A stretch of DNA of 64,000 nt from an uncultured Francisellaceae bacterium (GTDB lineage Bacteria; Pseudomonadota; Gammaproteobacteria; UBA6186; Azoamicaceae), in NCBI GenBank assembly GCA_945956915.1, contig CAMFJH010000001.1:1-64000 (forward strand), given 5' to 3'. Below the pieces are notes generated by a model, which was given only the letters and a program-made list of their open reading frames with translations, was not told where the DNA came from and made no database searches. The stretch's first letter is position 1. Every line of letters begins with the position of its first letter. Both the position numbers and the translations under genes were made by a program. This document shows, one piece after another, positions 1 through 8,961 of the stretch.

Positions 1-67
1 TTTACAATAGCTCCCCGGAGAATATTATGACTAATTTTCCCCGGACATTAGTGCCGAAGCCGGAACA

Positions 68-1177
68 GTGAAAGTACCAGGGAAAATACCTGGGACAACA
101 GAAGAAAAAGCGAAGGTGTGGAAAGGTGGTATAATCGGTGGTGAAAAGGTTGACCCTTCGAAAATGCAAGGTTATATTATGTACATTGAGCTCGTGTTGG
201 GCGGAATGTACAGTCAGCGTATCAAAAACTTCTCTAAAACATCGCAAAATGAGCTAATGAATCAACTGTTAGCGATTCCAACCCATGAAAAGGATACAGC
301 TGGAACAAGTCGTCTTCAAGAATTAATAGATTTACAATTTACTGCTGTAGATGATGCTGTTTATATACATATGCCTGTACCTTCTGCTGTCAGGATGTCT
401 CAATCTGAACGTGCAGAAGGTGTCACGAAAGGACAATTAATAGGTGCTATACAGGCAGAATTTAATATGCAAAAACAACCTAAAGCAGGAAATAAACTGT
501 ATGATCAATGGGCTAGATATGGTATAGGATCTACACTAGAGGATTCGGTGGCTAATGGATGGAAACATGCAATTGGTATGGGTGAAATTCCAAGCATGGA
601 TAGTATTTGGGAAAAGGTTTGTAATTCGTTTAATGATCTATCTCATTTACCAATGGTAATTGGTTTAGAAGATATACAATCCTTTGAAGATAATGTAGCC
701 AAACAGATGAGACGTATTCAAGAGGGTTATGGAGGACACTTGAGGGGATATAGCGATTGTGGTGTGAGTGACTTAGATACTTATGTTCAAACAAGGGTCC
801 ATCAACTTTGGGAACAACTCTCTTCTAGAGCTGCATCGCTTCAAGAAGACCGTAAATTTTCTGCAGAAGAACAAAAAGGGGCTTCAGAAGATCAAATGCA
901 GATCTTAGCTATTATTAGTCAAATGGAAGATAATTTGAAATCAGGGCAGAATGTTAATATTTCAAACTTACATACTCGTATGAGTATCTTAGCGCACAAT
1001 GGTGATTTCTCGAAAAGCGAATTAGAAACTGTACTGGCTCGCTGTGAAGAATTACGCTCGGTATGTGGAAGGGTTGAAGACTCTAAAGTAGAATTGGCTT
1101 TTGCGATTGGAGATGCTCTTAATGATAGTGAAGATTATTTGAAACAGAAATTGGCTAAAATTCCCAAACTGAAATAA
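68..1177 (+). CDS. Hypothetical protein, start uncertain, possible frameshift at the 5' end
   Basis: The 369-codon frame beginning at GTG 68 is not recognised. It is soluble-looking, mostly helical in composition, with no signal peptide or membrane segment, and ends in a lysine-rich tail (KLAKIPKLK). The start is in conflict. An ideal ribosome-binding site (GGAG at 17-20) precedes ATG 27 by six bases, but that frame encodes only 14 codons and stops at 69-71, overlapping GTG 68. The main frame has a stop at 32-34. Either a short leader peptide is coupled to the GTG start, or a one-base indel has split the true N-terminus from the body. A secreted substrate of the Dot/Icm system encoded in this window is possible, but nothing specific supports it. 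The ORF itself is solid, the function unknown. Confidence 0.6.
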   Translation: MKVPGKIPGTTEEKAKVWKGGIIGGEKVDPSKMQGYIMYIELVLGGMYSQRIKNFSKTSQNELMNQLLAIPTHEKDTAGTSRLQELIDLQFTAVDDAVYIHMPVPSAVRMSQSERAEGVTKGQLIGAIQAEFNMQKQPKAGNKLYDQWARYGIGSTLEDSVANGWKHAIGMGEIPSMDSIWEKVCNSFNDLSHLPMVIGLEDIQSFEDNVAKQMRRIQEGYGGHLRGYSDCGVSDLDTYVQTRVHQLWEQLSSRAASLQEDRKFSAEEQKGASEDQMQILAIISQMEDNLKSGQNVNISNLHTRMSILAHNGDFSKSELETVLARCEELRSVCGRVEDSKVELAFAIGDALNDSEDYLKQKLAKIPKLK

Positions 1178-1296
1178 GCCTTAAGTTTAAATGGACAGGG
1201 AAGTCTATTCGATATTGTGTAGCACTTGGTATATTACTATACTGCACAAACCAAAAATTCAAAATGGTTATCAGCTTATTTGGACTTAGTTTTGTG

Positions 1297-1458
1297 TTAA
1301 TCATATTCAGGAAATAAATCTTTATTGTCTGTAAAATCAGGCACGTCAGGTAATATGTCAAAATCATCGGGCAAGAGTTTAATGCCTTGTAATAATGCTT
1401 CCCATGAATGTGCCCGAAAGTCTAATTTAAATCTCAAAATATTAATTAGTGATTCAAT
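1297..1458 (-). pseudogene. Short open stretch, possible decayed antitoxin C-terminus
   Basis: Read on the minus strand, this gives a 53-codon open frame without a start codon, bounded upstream by an in-frame stop at 1459-1461. Its residues include SWEALLQGIKLLPDDFDI and end DLFPEYD. The WEALLxGIxxLPDDF pattern reminds me of the C-terminal tails of small AbrB/MazE-like antitoxins, but this is recollection of style, not a firm family match. It may be a remnant of a toxin-antitoxin gene in the 470-base gap before mraZ. The rest of that gap holds only the inverted repeat and promoter listed separately. Confidence 0.25.
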
Positions 1459-1528
1459 TTACTGACGAACATAATAACATCTCATGGTTCTTCGTGTTAA
1501 AATGCTTTTAACTTACTGTTTTCTAAAC

Positions 1529-1545
1529 ACTAAGTCGTACTTAGT
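1529..1545. repeat. Perfect inverted repeat upstream of the mraZ promoter
   Basis: ACTAAGT and ACTTAGT flank a 3-base spacer. The repeat ends 13 bases before the -35 box of the mraZ promoter, so an operator role is possible. No T-run follows, which argues against a terminator. Confidence 0.4.
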
Positions 1546-1558
1546 CTGTAAACTGTCC

Positions 1559-1622
1559 TTGACAACCACTGGTCAGAAACTCTATAGTGTATGTAAGTGG
1601 GCAATTGTGGATCAAAGTGGGA
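1559..1622 (+). promoter_or_regulatory. Promoter of the dcw cluster with MraZ operator repeats
   Basis: A -35 box TTGACA (1559-1564) is followed after 18 bases by a -10 box TATAGT (1583-1588), a strong sigma70-type promoter. Immediately downstream are three TGGG-like repeats spaced exactly 10 bases apart: TGGGC at 1598, TGGAT at 1608 and TGGGA at 1618. MraZ is known to bind TGGGN repeats separated by 5-base spacers upstream of its own gene, so the arrangement fits autorepression of the cluster. The operator role is inferred from the match to the known site. Confidence 0.75.
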
Positions 1623-1649
1623 TACTGTATTCTAAGTAGGGTTTAAAAT

Positions 1650-2108
1650 ATGTTTAGAGGCGTTAATTTACTTCAGTTAGATGATAAGGGTCGGTTGACC
1701 ATACCTGCTCGTCATAGAGATTCGCTTAAGGTCGAATCGGATGGGCAAGTGGTGGTGACTATTGACACTGAAGAACGCTGCTTACTGCTTTATCCATTAC
1801 CGGATTGGGAAATGATTGAACGTAAAATTGAAGCCTTGCCGAGTTTTAATCCTGCTGCTAGACGTATTCAGCGTTTGTTAATAGGTCATGCGACTGAAGT
1901 TGAATTAGATACGCATGGACGTTTGTTATTACCGCCCGTGTTAAGAGACTATGCAGGACTCCAAAAAGGTATTGTGCTGATTGGACAAGGGAAAAAATTT
2001 GAGATTTGGGATGAAGAACGATGGAACCAAGGTAGGGAATCTTGGTTATCACAAGGGTTGAGCGCTACGGAAAATATGCCGCTTGATCTGCAATCTTTAT
2101 CTTTATAG
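1650..2108 (+). CDS. mraZ: MraZ, transcriptional regulator of the dcw cluster
   Basis: The 152-residue protein has the family length and begins MFRGVNLLQLDDKGRLTIP. It carries the two AbrB-like halves, each with a DxxGRL/DTHGRL-type motif (DDKGRLTIPARHR near residue 11 and DTHGRLLLP near 89). MraZ is a ring-forming DNA-binding protein that represses its own operon by binding TGGG repeats. Matching repeats lie 28-52 bases upstream of its ATG. It is the first gene of the division and cell-wall cluster, and its stop lies just before rsmH. Confidence 0.93.
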   Translation: MFRGVNLLQLDDKGRLTIPARHRDSLKVESDGQVVVTIDTEERCLLLYPLPDWEMIERKIEALPSFNPAARRIQRLLIGHATEVELDTHGRLLLPPVLRDYAGLQKGIVLIGQGKKFEIWDEERWNQGRESWLSQGLSATENMPLDLQSLSL

Positions 2109-2116
2109 TGGTGATT

Positions 2117-3067
2117 ATGGCAACGAGTTTAGTCTCACATCAGGCCATCATGGTGACTGAAGTCTTAGAAGGCTTGCAGGTCCAGCCAGAGGGTATCTAT
2201 GTGGATGCTACTTTTGGACGTGGCGGACATGCCAAGGCCATTTTAAATGCATTAGGACCCAACGGTCGTTTACTGGTCATGGATAGAGATCCTGTGGCTA
2301 TTGAAGTGGCACAGGCTTTGGCAGAAAGTGATAGTCGTGTTTCTGTTCGGCACAGTCCTTTCTCTAAACTATATGCTTTCTGCCAAGACAAGGGTGTGGT
2401 TGGAAAAATTAAGGGTGTACTATTGGATTTAGGGGTTTCTTCTCCGCAATTGGATACCGCAGACCGAGGTTTTAGTTTTCGTTTAGATGGACCTTTGGAT
2501 ATGCGTATGGATCCTACCGTAGGGATTTCAGCCGCGCAATGGATTAATGAAGTCGATGAACAAGATATTTCAGAAGTACTAAAAATGTATGGAGAAGAAC
2601 GTTTTCATAAACGCATGGCCCATGCCATTGTAGAAGCAAGAGAAATTACGCCGATTAAGACGACTTTAGAATTGGCTAATATTGTCTCTAAAGCCAATCC
2701 TGCTTGGGAAAAACATAAACACCCTGCAACACGGGCTTTTCAAGCCATTCGTTTGTTTGTGAATAATGAACTTGGGGAATTATCCGAATGTTTAGATCAA
2801 ATACTCAAAGTACTCGCCCCTAAAGGACGATTGGCTGTTTTAAGTTTTCATTCTTTAGAAGACCGTATTGTTAAACAATTTATACAAAAGCACGAACGTG
2901 GCGATGAGCATCCTCGGGGATTACCCATTCCATTTGCGGAATTAAATCAACAATTAAAACGTGTGGGTAAAAAAACAAAAGCAACAGAAGCAGAAGTGCA
3001 AGATAATCCTCGATCACGCAGCGCTGTTTTAAGAATCGCAGAGCGCGTTGTTTCGGAGGTCGTATGA
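2117..3067 (+). CDS. rsmH: 16S rRNA (cytosine(1402)-N4)-methyltransferase RsmH
   Basis: RsmH methylates N4 of C1402 in 16S rRNA using S-adenosylmethionine. The protein (316 residues from ATG 2117) shows the SAM-binding motif DATFGRGGHAKAIL, the block LDLGVSSPQLD and the C-terminal LSFHSLEDRIVKQF signature, with normal family length. GTG codons at 2108 and 2111 are alternative starts. ATG 2117 gives an N-terminus that begins shortly before the conserved HQAIMVTEVLEGL segment. It sits between mraZ and ftsL as in most bacteria and overlaps ftsL by 4 bases. Confidence 0.94.
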   Translation: MATSLVSHQAIMVTEVLEGLQVQPEGIYVDATFGRGGHAKAILNALGPNGRLLVMDRDPVAIEVAQALAESDSRVSVRHSPFSKLYAFCQDKGVVGKIKGVLLDLGVSSPQLDTADRGFSFRLDGPLDMRMDPTVGISAAQWINEVDEQDISEVLKMYGEERFHKRMAHAIVEAREITPIKTTLELANIVSKANPAWEKHKHPATRAFQAIRLFVNNELGELSECLDQILKVLAPKGRLAVLSFHSLEDRIVKQFIQKHERGDEHPRGLPIPFAELNQQLKRVGKKTKATEAEVQDNPRSRSAVLRIAERVVSEVV

Positions 3068-3366
3068 GCTTGCCATTAAGCCCTGTTTCACAATTTTTTA
3101 ATTTAAAAGCTTTGATCTTGGGTATATTGAGTATTTGTGTTGTGAGTTCTGCGATAGTCTTGATTTATACTCAGCATCACAGTCGTGAGTTACATACCGT
3201 GTTACAGAAAATCCAACAAACCAAAGACGGATTGCATATAGAATGGACACGGTTATTGTTAGAACAAAGTACCTGGGCTTCAGATATTTATGTTGAAAAA
3301 ATAGCTCGGGAAAATTTGAATATGTTGTTACCTCTTACGCAACAAGTGGTGGTGATAAAACCATGA
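3064..3366 (+). CDS. ftsL: Cell division protein FtsL
   Basis: A 100-residue single-pass membrane protein. A short cytoplasmic N-terminus is followed by one hydrophobic segment (about residues 13-37, including LILGILSICVVSSAIVLIY) and a periplasmic heptad-type coiled coil. FtsL forms the FtsQLB divisome subcomplex that helps activate FtsWI. The sequence is poorly conserved, so assignment rests on topology, length and its position between rsmH and ftsI. Its ATGA start overlaps the rsmH stop and its stop overlaps the ftsI start, so translation is probably coupled. Confidence 0.88.
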   Translation: MSLPLSPVSQFFNLKALILGILSICVVSSAIVLIYTQHHSRELHTVLQKIQQTKDGLHIEWTRLLLEQSTWASDIYVEKIARENLNMLLPLTQQVVVIKP

Positions 3367-5066
3367 GTTCTAAAGCACGCTATACAATATTATCTATGGT
3401 GCTGCTGCTCTTGGCAGGGGGCTTGGCATGGCGTGTGATGACCCTGCAAATTGTGGACCAACGCTTTTTAAGAAATCAAGGCGATGCCAGAACCGTTCGC
3501 GTAAGCAGCATTCCAGCCTATAGAGGCATGATAACCGATAGAAATGGCGAACCAGTAGCCATCAGTACACCGATTGAATCGGTATGGTTAAATCCTAAAG
3601 AATTTGATACTGATCACCCGCATTTGTTGGCTCTGGCTGGCGTATTGGATATTTCTTTAGAGCAATTATTAGAGAAAGCCAAACAAAACAGTACGCGTGA
3701 ATTTGTTTATTTACAGCGGCACGTAGCGCCTGAAGTCTCCGATCAAGTTGCTGCATTGGCTGTGCGTGGTGTGTATTTAAAATCTGAATATAGACGCTAT
3801 TACCCCGCTGGCGAAGTGATGTCTCATGTCTTAGGATTTACCGATTTAGATGATCACGGTCAAGAAGGTCTAGAATTGGCGTATGAACAGTGGCTACAGG
3901 GAATGCCAGGTGCTAAAAGAGTGGTGCGTGATCGCCGCGGCCGTGAAGTTCAGATTTTAGAGGGATTAAAAGCCATGCGTCCGGGGCAAGATGTGGCTTT
4001 GAGTATTGATCAACGCTTGCAGTATTTAGCGTATCGAGAATTAAAAGCGGCTGTCAGTGCACACAAAGCGACAGCGGGTGCCGCAGTGGTTTTAGATGTT
4101 AGAACCGGTGAAGTGTTGGCTATGGTGAATCAGCCTTCTTTTAATCCCAATGTGCGTATTAAAATGCGTACTGATGGACGTTGCCGTAATCGTGCTGTAA
4201 CCGATGCTTTTGAACCCGGTTCTGTGATTAAAACGTTCAGTGTCACCAATGCCTTGCATCATGGGGTGGTAACGCCGGCTTCTATGGTCGATACCTCACC
4301 GGGTTGGATGACAGTGGGTGGAAAACTCGTCAAAGAAGACAAACACAAAAATTATGGTGTGATTGATGTTGCAACTATTTTGCAAAAATCTTCTAATGTG
4401 GGCGTTAGTAAATTAACCTTAGCATTACCGAGTAAAAATTTATACGATTTATTTTCTAAATTGGGTTTTGGCACTGCAACCGGCAGTGGGTTTCCTGGAG
4501 AAAGTGCGGGCTTACTTTCGCCTTCTATTAAGTCGGGTTCTTTTATGCTTGCGACCTTATCTTTTGGTTATGGCATGAGTGTCACCCCTGTACAATTGGC
4601 ACAAGCTTATGCAGTATTGGGAGCCGGGGGTGTTAAACATCCGGTAACGTTTTTAAAGCAGACAGGCGACTTAAAAACGATAGAGGGTGAGCAAATCATT
4701 GATTCGATTACCGCACGTCAAGTGGTGGATATGCTGGCCAGTGTGGTTGAACAAGGCGGTGGTACTAAAGCCAAAGTTGTGGGTTATCATATGGCTGGCA
4801 AAAGTGGCACTGCGCGTAAAATTAAAGATGGGGTTTACCAAAAAGACAGTCACATAGCGGTATTTGCAGGGGTAGCACCCGCCTCGAATCCTCAATTTGC
4901 CATTGTGGTGATGATAGACGATCCCAAAGCGGAAAGCAATGTTTATTATGGGGGTCAAGTTGCAGCGCCTGTTTTTTCTAAAATAGCAGCGGGTGCCCTA
5001 CGTATATTTAATATTCCTCCTGATATAAACGATTCTCGTGGATTGCGAGTGGCCCATCATGATTGA
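3363..5066 (+). CDS. ftsI: Septal peptidoglycan transpeptidase FtsI (PBP3)
   Basis: A class B penicillin-binding protein of 567 residues that cross-links septal peptidoglycan. A membrane anchor occupies about residues 8-27, followed by a dimerisation domain. The transpeptidase domain carries the three active-site motifs: SVIK (SxxK, inside EPGSVIKTF), SSN (KSSNVGVSK) and KSGT (GKSGTARK). It overlaps ftsL by 4 bases and murE by 8 bases, as part of the same transcription unit. FtsW at 10277 is its expected polymerase partner. Confidence 0.95.
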   Translation: MSSKARYTILSMVLLLLAGGLAWRVMTLQIVDQRFLRNQGDARTVRVSSIPAYRGMITDRNGEPVAISTPIESVWLNPKEFDTDHPHLLALAGVLDISLEQLLEKAKQNSTREFVYLQRHVAPEVSDQVAALAVRGVYLKSEYRRYYPAGEVMSHVLGFTDLDDHGQEGLELAYEQWLQGMPGAKRVVRDRRGREVQILEGLKAMRPGQDVALSIDQRLQYLAYRELKAAVSAHKATAGAAVVLDVRTGEVLAMVNQPSFNPNVRIKMRTDGRCRNRAVTDAFEPGSVIKTFSVTNALHHGVVTPASMVDTSPGWMTVGGKLVKEDKHKNYGVIDVATILQKSSNVGVSKLTLALPSKNLYDLFSKLGFGTATGSGFPGESAGLLSPSIKSGSFMLATLSFGYGMSVTPVQLAQAYAVLGAGGVKHPVTFLKQTGDLKTIEGEQIIDSITARQVVDMLASVVEQGGGTKAKVVGYHMAGKSGTARKIKDGVYQKDSHIAVFAGVAPASNPQFAIVVMIDDPKAESNVYYGGQVAAPVFSKIAAGALRIFNIPPDINDSRGLRVAHHD

Positions 5067-6516
5067 GTGTTGTATTAAAGGGTTAACAGCCGATAGTAGA
5101 CAAGTACAAGCGGGTGATTTATTTGTAGCAATGGTGGGTAAAACAGTTGATGGAAGATCTTATATTTCAGACGCTGTAAAAAAGGGAGCAGTAGCCGTTT
5201 TATCCGAAGCAGGCGCTCCTAATGATTTAAATGTACCTATTGTTGAATATACCGATTTGTCAAAGACTTTGGGTTTTATTGCCAATCGTTTTTTTTCAGA
5301 ACCGTCTAAATGTTTAAGAGTTATTGGTATAACCGGTACCAATGGTAAAACTTCCTGCTCTTATTTTATTGCCTATCTATTAAGCGTATGGCGCAAACAA
5401 TGTGGCATTATGGGCACATTGGGTGTTGGATTATTAGACAATTTACAGTCCATGAATTGTACGACTCCCGATGTTATTTCGGTGCACAAAGCATTGGCAA
5501 AATTTAGAGATCAAGGCGCTTTTGCAGTTGCAATGGAAGTCTCTTCACATGCTTTAACGCAAGAAAGGGTGCAGGGTGTGCAATTTGATACGGCTATTTT
5601 TACAAATTTAACGCAGGATCATTTAGATTATCATGGTGATATGGCACACTATTGGCAAGCTAAAAAGCAATTATTTATAGCACATGATATTAAAAATGCA
5701 GTTATTAATTTAGAAGATCCCAAAGCCCAAGATTTAATTACGAGTTTATTACGCACAAAGCATATTTCAAAAAACAATATTATCGGATATACCACATCCG
5801 ATATTTCTTTTATCAGCAAAGAAGCGTTGGGCGGTATTAGCATTGTAAAAACGCTTGCCTTGTATTTAGACAATGCGGGCATGTCTGCCACTATTCAAAC
5901 ACCTTGGGGCAAGGGACAAATAGAATGTGCTTTATTAGGGCGTTTTAATTTAAGTAATATTTTAGCTGCTTTATCCACAGTTTGTATTCAAGGCATGCCT
6001 TTTGATTTAGCCTTACAGGCTATTCACAGCTTGCCCACGGTCCCTGGGCGTATGATGTGTTTGGGTGGAAAAACACAGCCTATGGTTGTGATCGACTATG
6101 CACATACCCCAGATGCTTTAAAACAAGTGCTAAGTGCTTTGCGTCCACATTGTCGTTCTAAATTATGGTGTATTTTTGGTTGTGGTGGGGAAAGAGATAG
6201 AGCAAAACGCCCATTAATGGCTAATGTGGCAGAAAGTTTGAGTGATAAAGTTATTATGACATCAGATAACCCAAGACAAGAACACACTTCACAGATTTTT
6301 GCTGATATGAAGCAGGGATTGAAAAAACCGGATGTTGTGTTGGTAGAACCCGATCGAATTGCGGCAATCACGCATGCGATTATGAAGGCCAGCCCTTTAG
6401 ATATTATATTGATAGCAGGCAAAGGTCATGAAACCGCACAGATCATAGGCACGAAGAGTTTGCCTTTAAATGATTATGATGAAGCAATCGCAGTATTGAA
6501 AAGGAGAATATCTTGA
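5059..6516 (+). CDS. murE: UDP-MurNAc-tripeptide synthetase MurE
   Basis: This Mur ligase adds the third residue (meso-diaminopimelate in Gram-negatives) to UDP-MurNAc-L-Ala-D-Glu in the cytoplasm. The ATP-binding loop GITGTNGKTS lies near residue 95. DNPRQE, the usual Dap-recognition motif (DNPR), is present near residue 404, supporting Dap specificity. HTPDAL and GKGHE near the C-terminus are also typical. ATG 5059 overlaps the ftsI stop; an in-frame GTG at 5038 would lie deeper in ftsI and is less likely. The length of 485 residues is normal. Confidence 0.94.
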   Translation: MIECCIKGLTADSRQVQAGDLFVAMVGKTVDGRSYISDAVKKGAVAVLSEAGAPNDLNVPIVEYTDLSKTLGFIANRFFSEPSKCLRVIGITGTNGKTSCSYFIAYLLSVWRKQCGIMGTLGVGLLDNLQSMNCTTPDVISVHKALAKFRDQGAFAVAMEVSSHALTQERVQGVQFDTAIFTNLTQDHLDYHGDMAHYWQAKKQLFIAHDIKNAVINLEDPKAQDLITSLLRTKHISKNNIIGYTTSDISFISKEALGGISIVKTLALYLDNAGMSATIQTPWGKGQIECALLGRFNLSNILAALSTVCIQGMPFDLALQAIHSLPTVPGRMMCLGGKTQPMVVIDYAHTPDALKQVLSALRPHCRSKLWCIFGCGGERDRAKRPLMANVAESLSDKVIMTSDNPRQEHTSQIFADMKQGLKKPDVVLVEPDRIAAITHAIMKASPLDIILIAGKGHETAQIIGTKSLPLNDYDEAIAVLKRRIS

Positions 6517-7865
6517 TCTCTACCATTCGTTTATCAACGCTTGCCAAATTAATGGGGGCCAAATTTTCAGGTGAGGATTTGTCTTGCACGGGCATTAGCG
6601 TGGATACGCGTACTTTATTGAAAAACGAATTGTATGTGGCTCTAAAAGGGGAACAAATAGATGGTCATGCTTTTATAGCAGAAGCAGAAGCCAAAGGGGC
6701 TGCAGCGATAATAGCCTCTGAAAAAATACAAACATCTTTACCTACTTTAATGGTAAAAGATACCCGTGTAGCTTTGGGCCAATTGGCAAAATCGTATCGA
6801 GATAGTTTTGCAATTCCGATAGTGGCGGTGACAGGCAGTTGTGGAAAAACAAGTGTAAAAGAGATGTTATATAGTATTTTAAGCTGTGCTTATCCAGTGC
6901 TTGCCACTGAAGCCAATTTTAATAATGAAATAGGTGTGCCTTTAACACTTTTAAAATTAAGACCCGAACACAAAGTTGCGATTGTAGAAATGGGTGCTCG
7001 TAAACCCAATGATATTGGCTATTTAATGCAATTGACTTCGCCTTCAGTGAGTATTTTAACGAATGCCGGTACGGCACATGTTGAAATTTTTGGCAGTGAG
7101 AATGCTATTGCACAAGCCAAGGGTCAAATTTTTGAATATTTAGCGCCTACAGGTACTGCTATTATCAACCAAGATGATAAAAATTGCGATTATTGGAAAA
7201 GTGTATTGCGAGGTCAAAAACTAATTACTTTTGGCATAGAAAATACCGATAAATCAAAGCCAGATATTGGTTGTTCAAACATTCAACAGGATATCAGCAT
7301 GCAATTCGAATTGTTAACGGATATCGGTACTATTACTATACAGATGTCTGTTTTGGGTAAGCACAATGTTATGAATGCCTTAGCAGCAGCTGCAGGCGCA
7401 CGAGCCTTGAATATCTCCCTAGAAAATATACAAAAAGGCTTAGCACAATTTAAAGCTGTACCAGGCCGTTTAGAAAATAAAATAGGCATTTATGGTGTGC
7501 AAATTATTGATGATAGCTACAATGCTAACCCTTCTTCGGTGTCTGCTGCAATGGCGGTATTAGCTCAAAGCCCACGTGAAAAAATTTTAGTCTTAGGCGA
7601 TATGAAAGAATTAGGTACAAAAGGTCCCCGTTTGCATTATGAAGTAGGCATAGAAGCCAAACAATTAGGCATTGATAAAATATTTTGTGTGGGAGAGTTA
7701 AGCACTCATACCGCAGAAGGCTATGGAGTAGGTGCCCAACATTATGCTGATAAACAAAATTTAATTAAGGATCTTAAACGATGTTTAGAAGCAAAACCGA
7801 CGTCGGTACTCATTAAGGGATCACGTTCAATGGAGATGGAAGAAGTGGTGAGGGCTTTATGCTAA
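6513..7865 (+). CDS. murF: UDP-MurNAc-tripeptide:D-alanyl-D-alanine ligase MurF
   Basis: MurF completes the UDP-MurNAc-pentapeptide precursor. The ATP loop [13 protein letters not shown] lies near residue 107, and [15 protein letters not shown] and [10 protein letters not shown] are signature blocks. It starts with TTG (6513), well supported by AAGGAG at 6501-6506 with a six-base spacer; the TTGA overlaps the murE stop. The length of 450 residues fits the family. Confidence 0.94.
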   Translation: MISTIRLSTLAKLMGAKFSGEDLSCTGISVDTRTLLKNELYVALKGEQIDGHAFIAEAEAKGAAAIIASEKIQTSLPTLMVKDTRVALGQLAKSYRDSFAIPIVAVTGSCGKTSVKEMLYSILSCAYPVLATEANFNNEIGVPLTLLKLRPEHKVAIVEMGARKPNDIGYLMQLTSPSVSILTNAGTAHVEIFGSENAIAQAKGQIFEYLAPTGTAIINQDDKNCDYWKSVLRGQKLITFGIENTDKSKPDIGCSNIQQDISMQFELLTDIGTITIQMSVLGKHNVMNALAAAAGARALNISLENIQKGLAQFKAVPGRLENKIGIYGVQIIDDSYNANPSSVSAAMAVLAQSPREKILVLGDMKELGTKGPRLHYEVGIEAKQLGIDKIFCVGELSTHTAEGYGVGAQHYADKQNLIKDLKRCLEAKPTSVLIKGSRSMEMEEVVRALC

Positions 7866-8941
7866 TTTGGTTAACAGAATATTTACAACAGTATTATAGA
7901 GCATTGAGTGTATTTCAATACACGACTTTGAGAGCGATATTAGCTTCTTTAACGGCATTATTAATTGCCTTATGGCTTGGACCTCGGATGATACGCTGGC
8001 TTACCCAATATAAAGTAGGGCAAGTGGTTAGAGATGATGGCCCTAAGACACATTTTTCTAAGAGTGGCACGCCCACCATGGGTGGATTGTTAATTTTGAT
8101 TGCGATTACCATCAGTACTTTATTATGGGGTGATTTATCAAATCAGTATTTATGGATTGTATTATTTGTGACTATTGGGTTTGGTGCTATTGGTGCAATC
8201 GATGATTATCGAAAATTGACGCATAAAACCCCCAAAGGCTTATCAGCCAAATGGAAATATTGCTGGCAATCGATTATTGGTTTATCAGTTGCATTGATTC
8301 TGTATATGATGGCTAAAACCCCTCAAGAAACAAATTTATTGTTACCTTTTTTTAAAAATATGATAATACCTTTAGGGTTTTTTTATATTATACTCACCTA
8401 TTTTGTAATAGTGGGTACCAGCAATGCTGTTAATTTAACCGATGGCTTGGATGGTTTAGCGATAATGCCCATTGTTTTGGTGGGTGGAGCCTTAGGGATT
8501 TTTGCTTATCTAACAGGGCATATCAATTTTTCAGAATATTTAAGTGTCCCCTACATTCAAGGGGTTGAAGAAGTCTCTGTTTTTTGTGGGGCTTTAATTG
8601 GAGCAGGCTTGGGATTTTTGTGGTTCAATGCTTACCCTGCACAAATTTTTATGGGTGATGTTGGGTCTTTGGGCCTAGGCGCTGCTTTAGGGGTGATTGC
8701 GGTTTTGGTGAGACAAGAATTGGTTTTGTTTGTGATGGGAGGGGTATTTGTTGCAGAAACCGTTTCCGTTATCTTACAAGTGGCTTCGTTTAAATTAACC
8801 GGTAAACGTATTTTTAGAATGGCGCCTATACATCATCATTTTGAATTACATGGCTGGGCTGAACCTAAAATTATTGTGCGTTTTTGGATTTTAACCGTCA
8901 TTTTAGTTTTATTTGGTTTGGCTACTTTAAAATTACGTTAA
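7859..8941 (+). CDS. mraY: Phospho-MurNAc-pentapeptide transferase MraY
   Basis: This polytopic inner-membrane enzyme transfers phospho-MurNAc-pentapeptide to undecaprenyl phosphate, forming lipid I. It has 360 residues and about ten membrane segments. Diagnostic motifs are GTPTMGG near residue 71, [28 protein letters not shown] and the HHHFELHGW loop near the C-terminus. The ATG overlaps the end of murF. Confidence 0.96.
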   Translation: MLIWLTEYLQQYYRALSVFQYTTLRAILASLTALLIALWLGPRMIRWLTQYKVGQVVRDDGPKTHFSKSGTPTMGGLLILIAITISTLLWGDLSNQYLWIVLFVTIGFGAIGAIDDYRKLTHKTPKGLSAKWKYCWQSIIGLSVALILYMMAKTPQETNLLLPFFKNMIIPLGFFYIILTYFVIVGTSNAVNLTDGLDGLAIMPIVLVGGALGIFAYLTGHINFSEYLSVPYIQGVEEVSVFCGALIGAGLGFLWFNAYPAQIFMGDVGSLGLGAALGVIAVLVRQELVLFVMGGVFVAETVSVILQVASFKLTGKRIFRMAPIHHHFELHGWAEPKIIVRFWILTVILVLFGLATLKLR

Positions 8942-8961
8942 CAGAAAAGGAATCAAGAACA

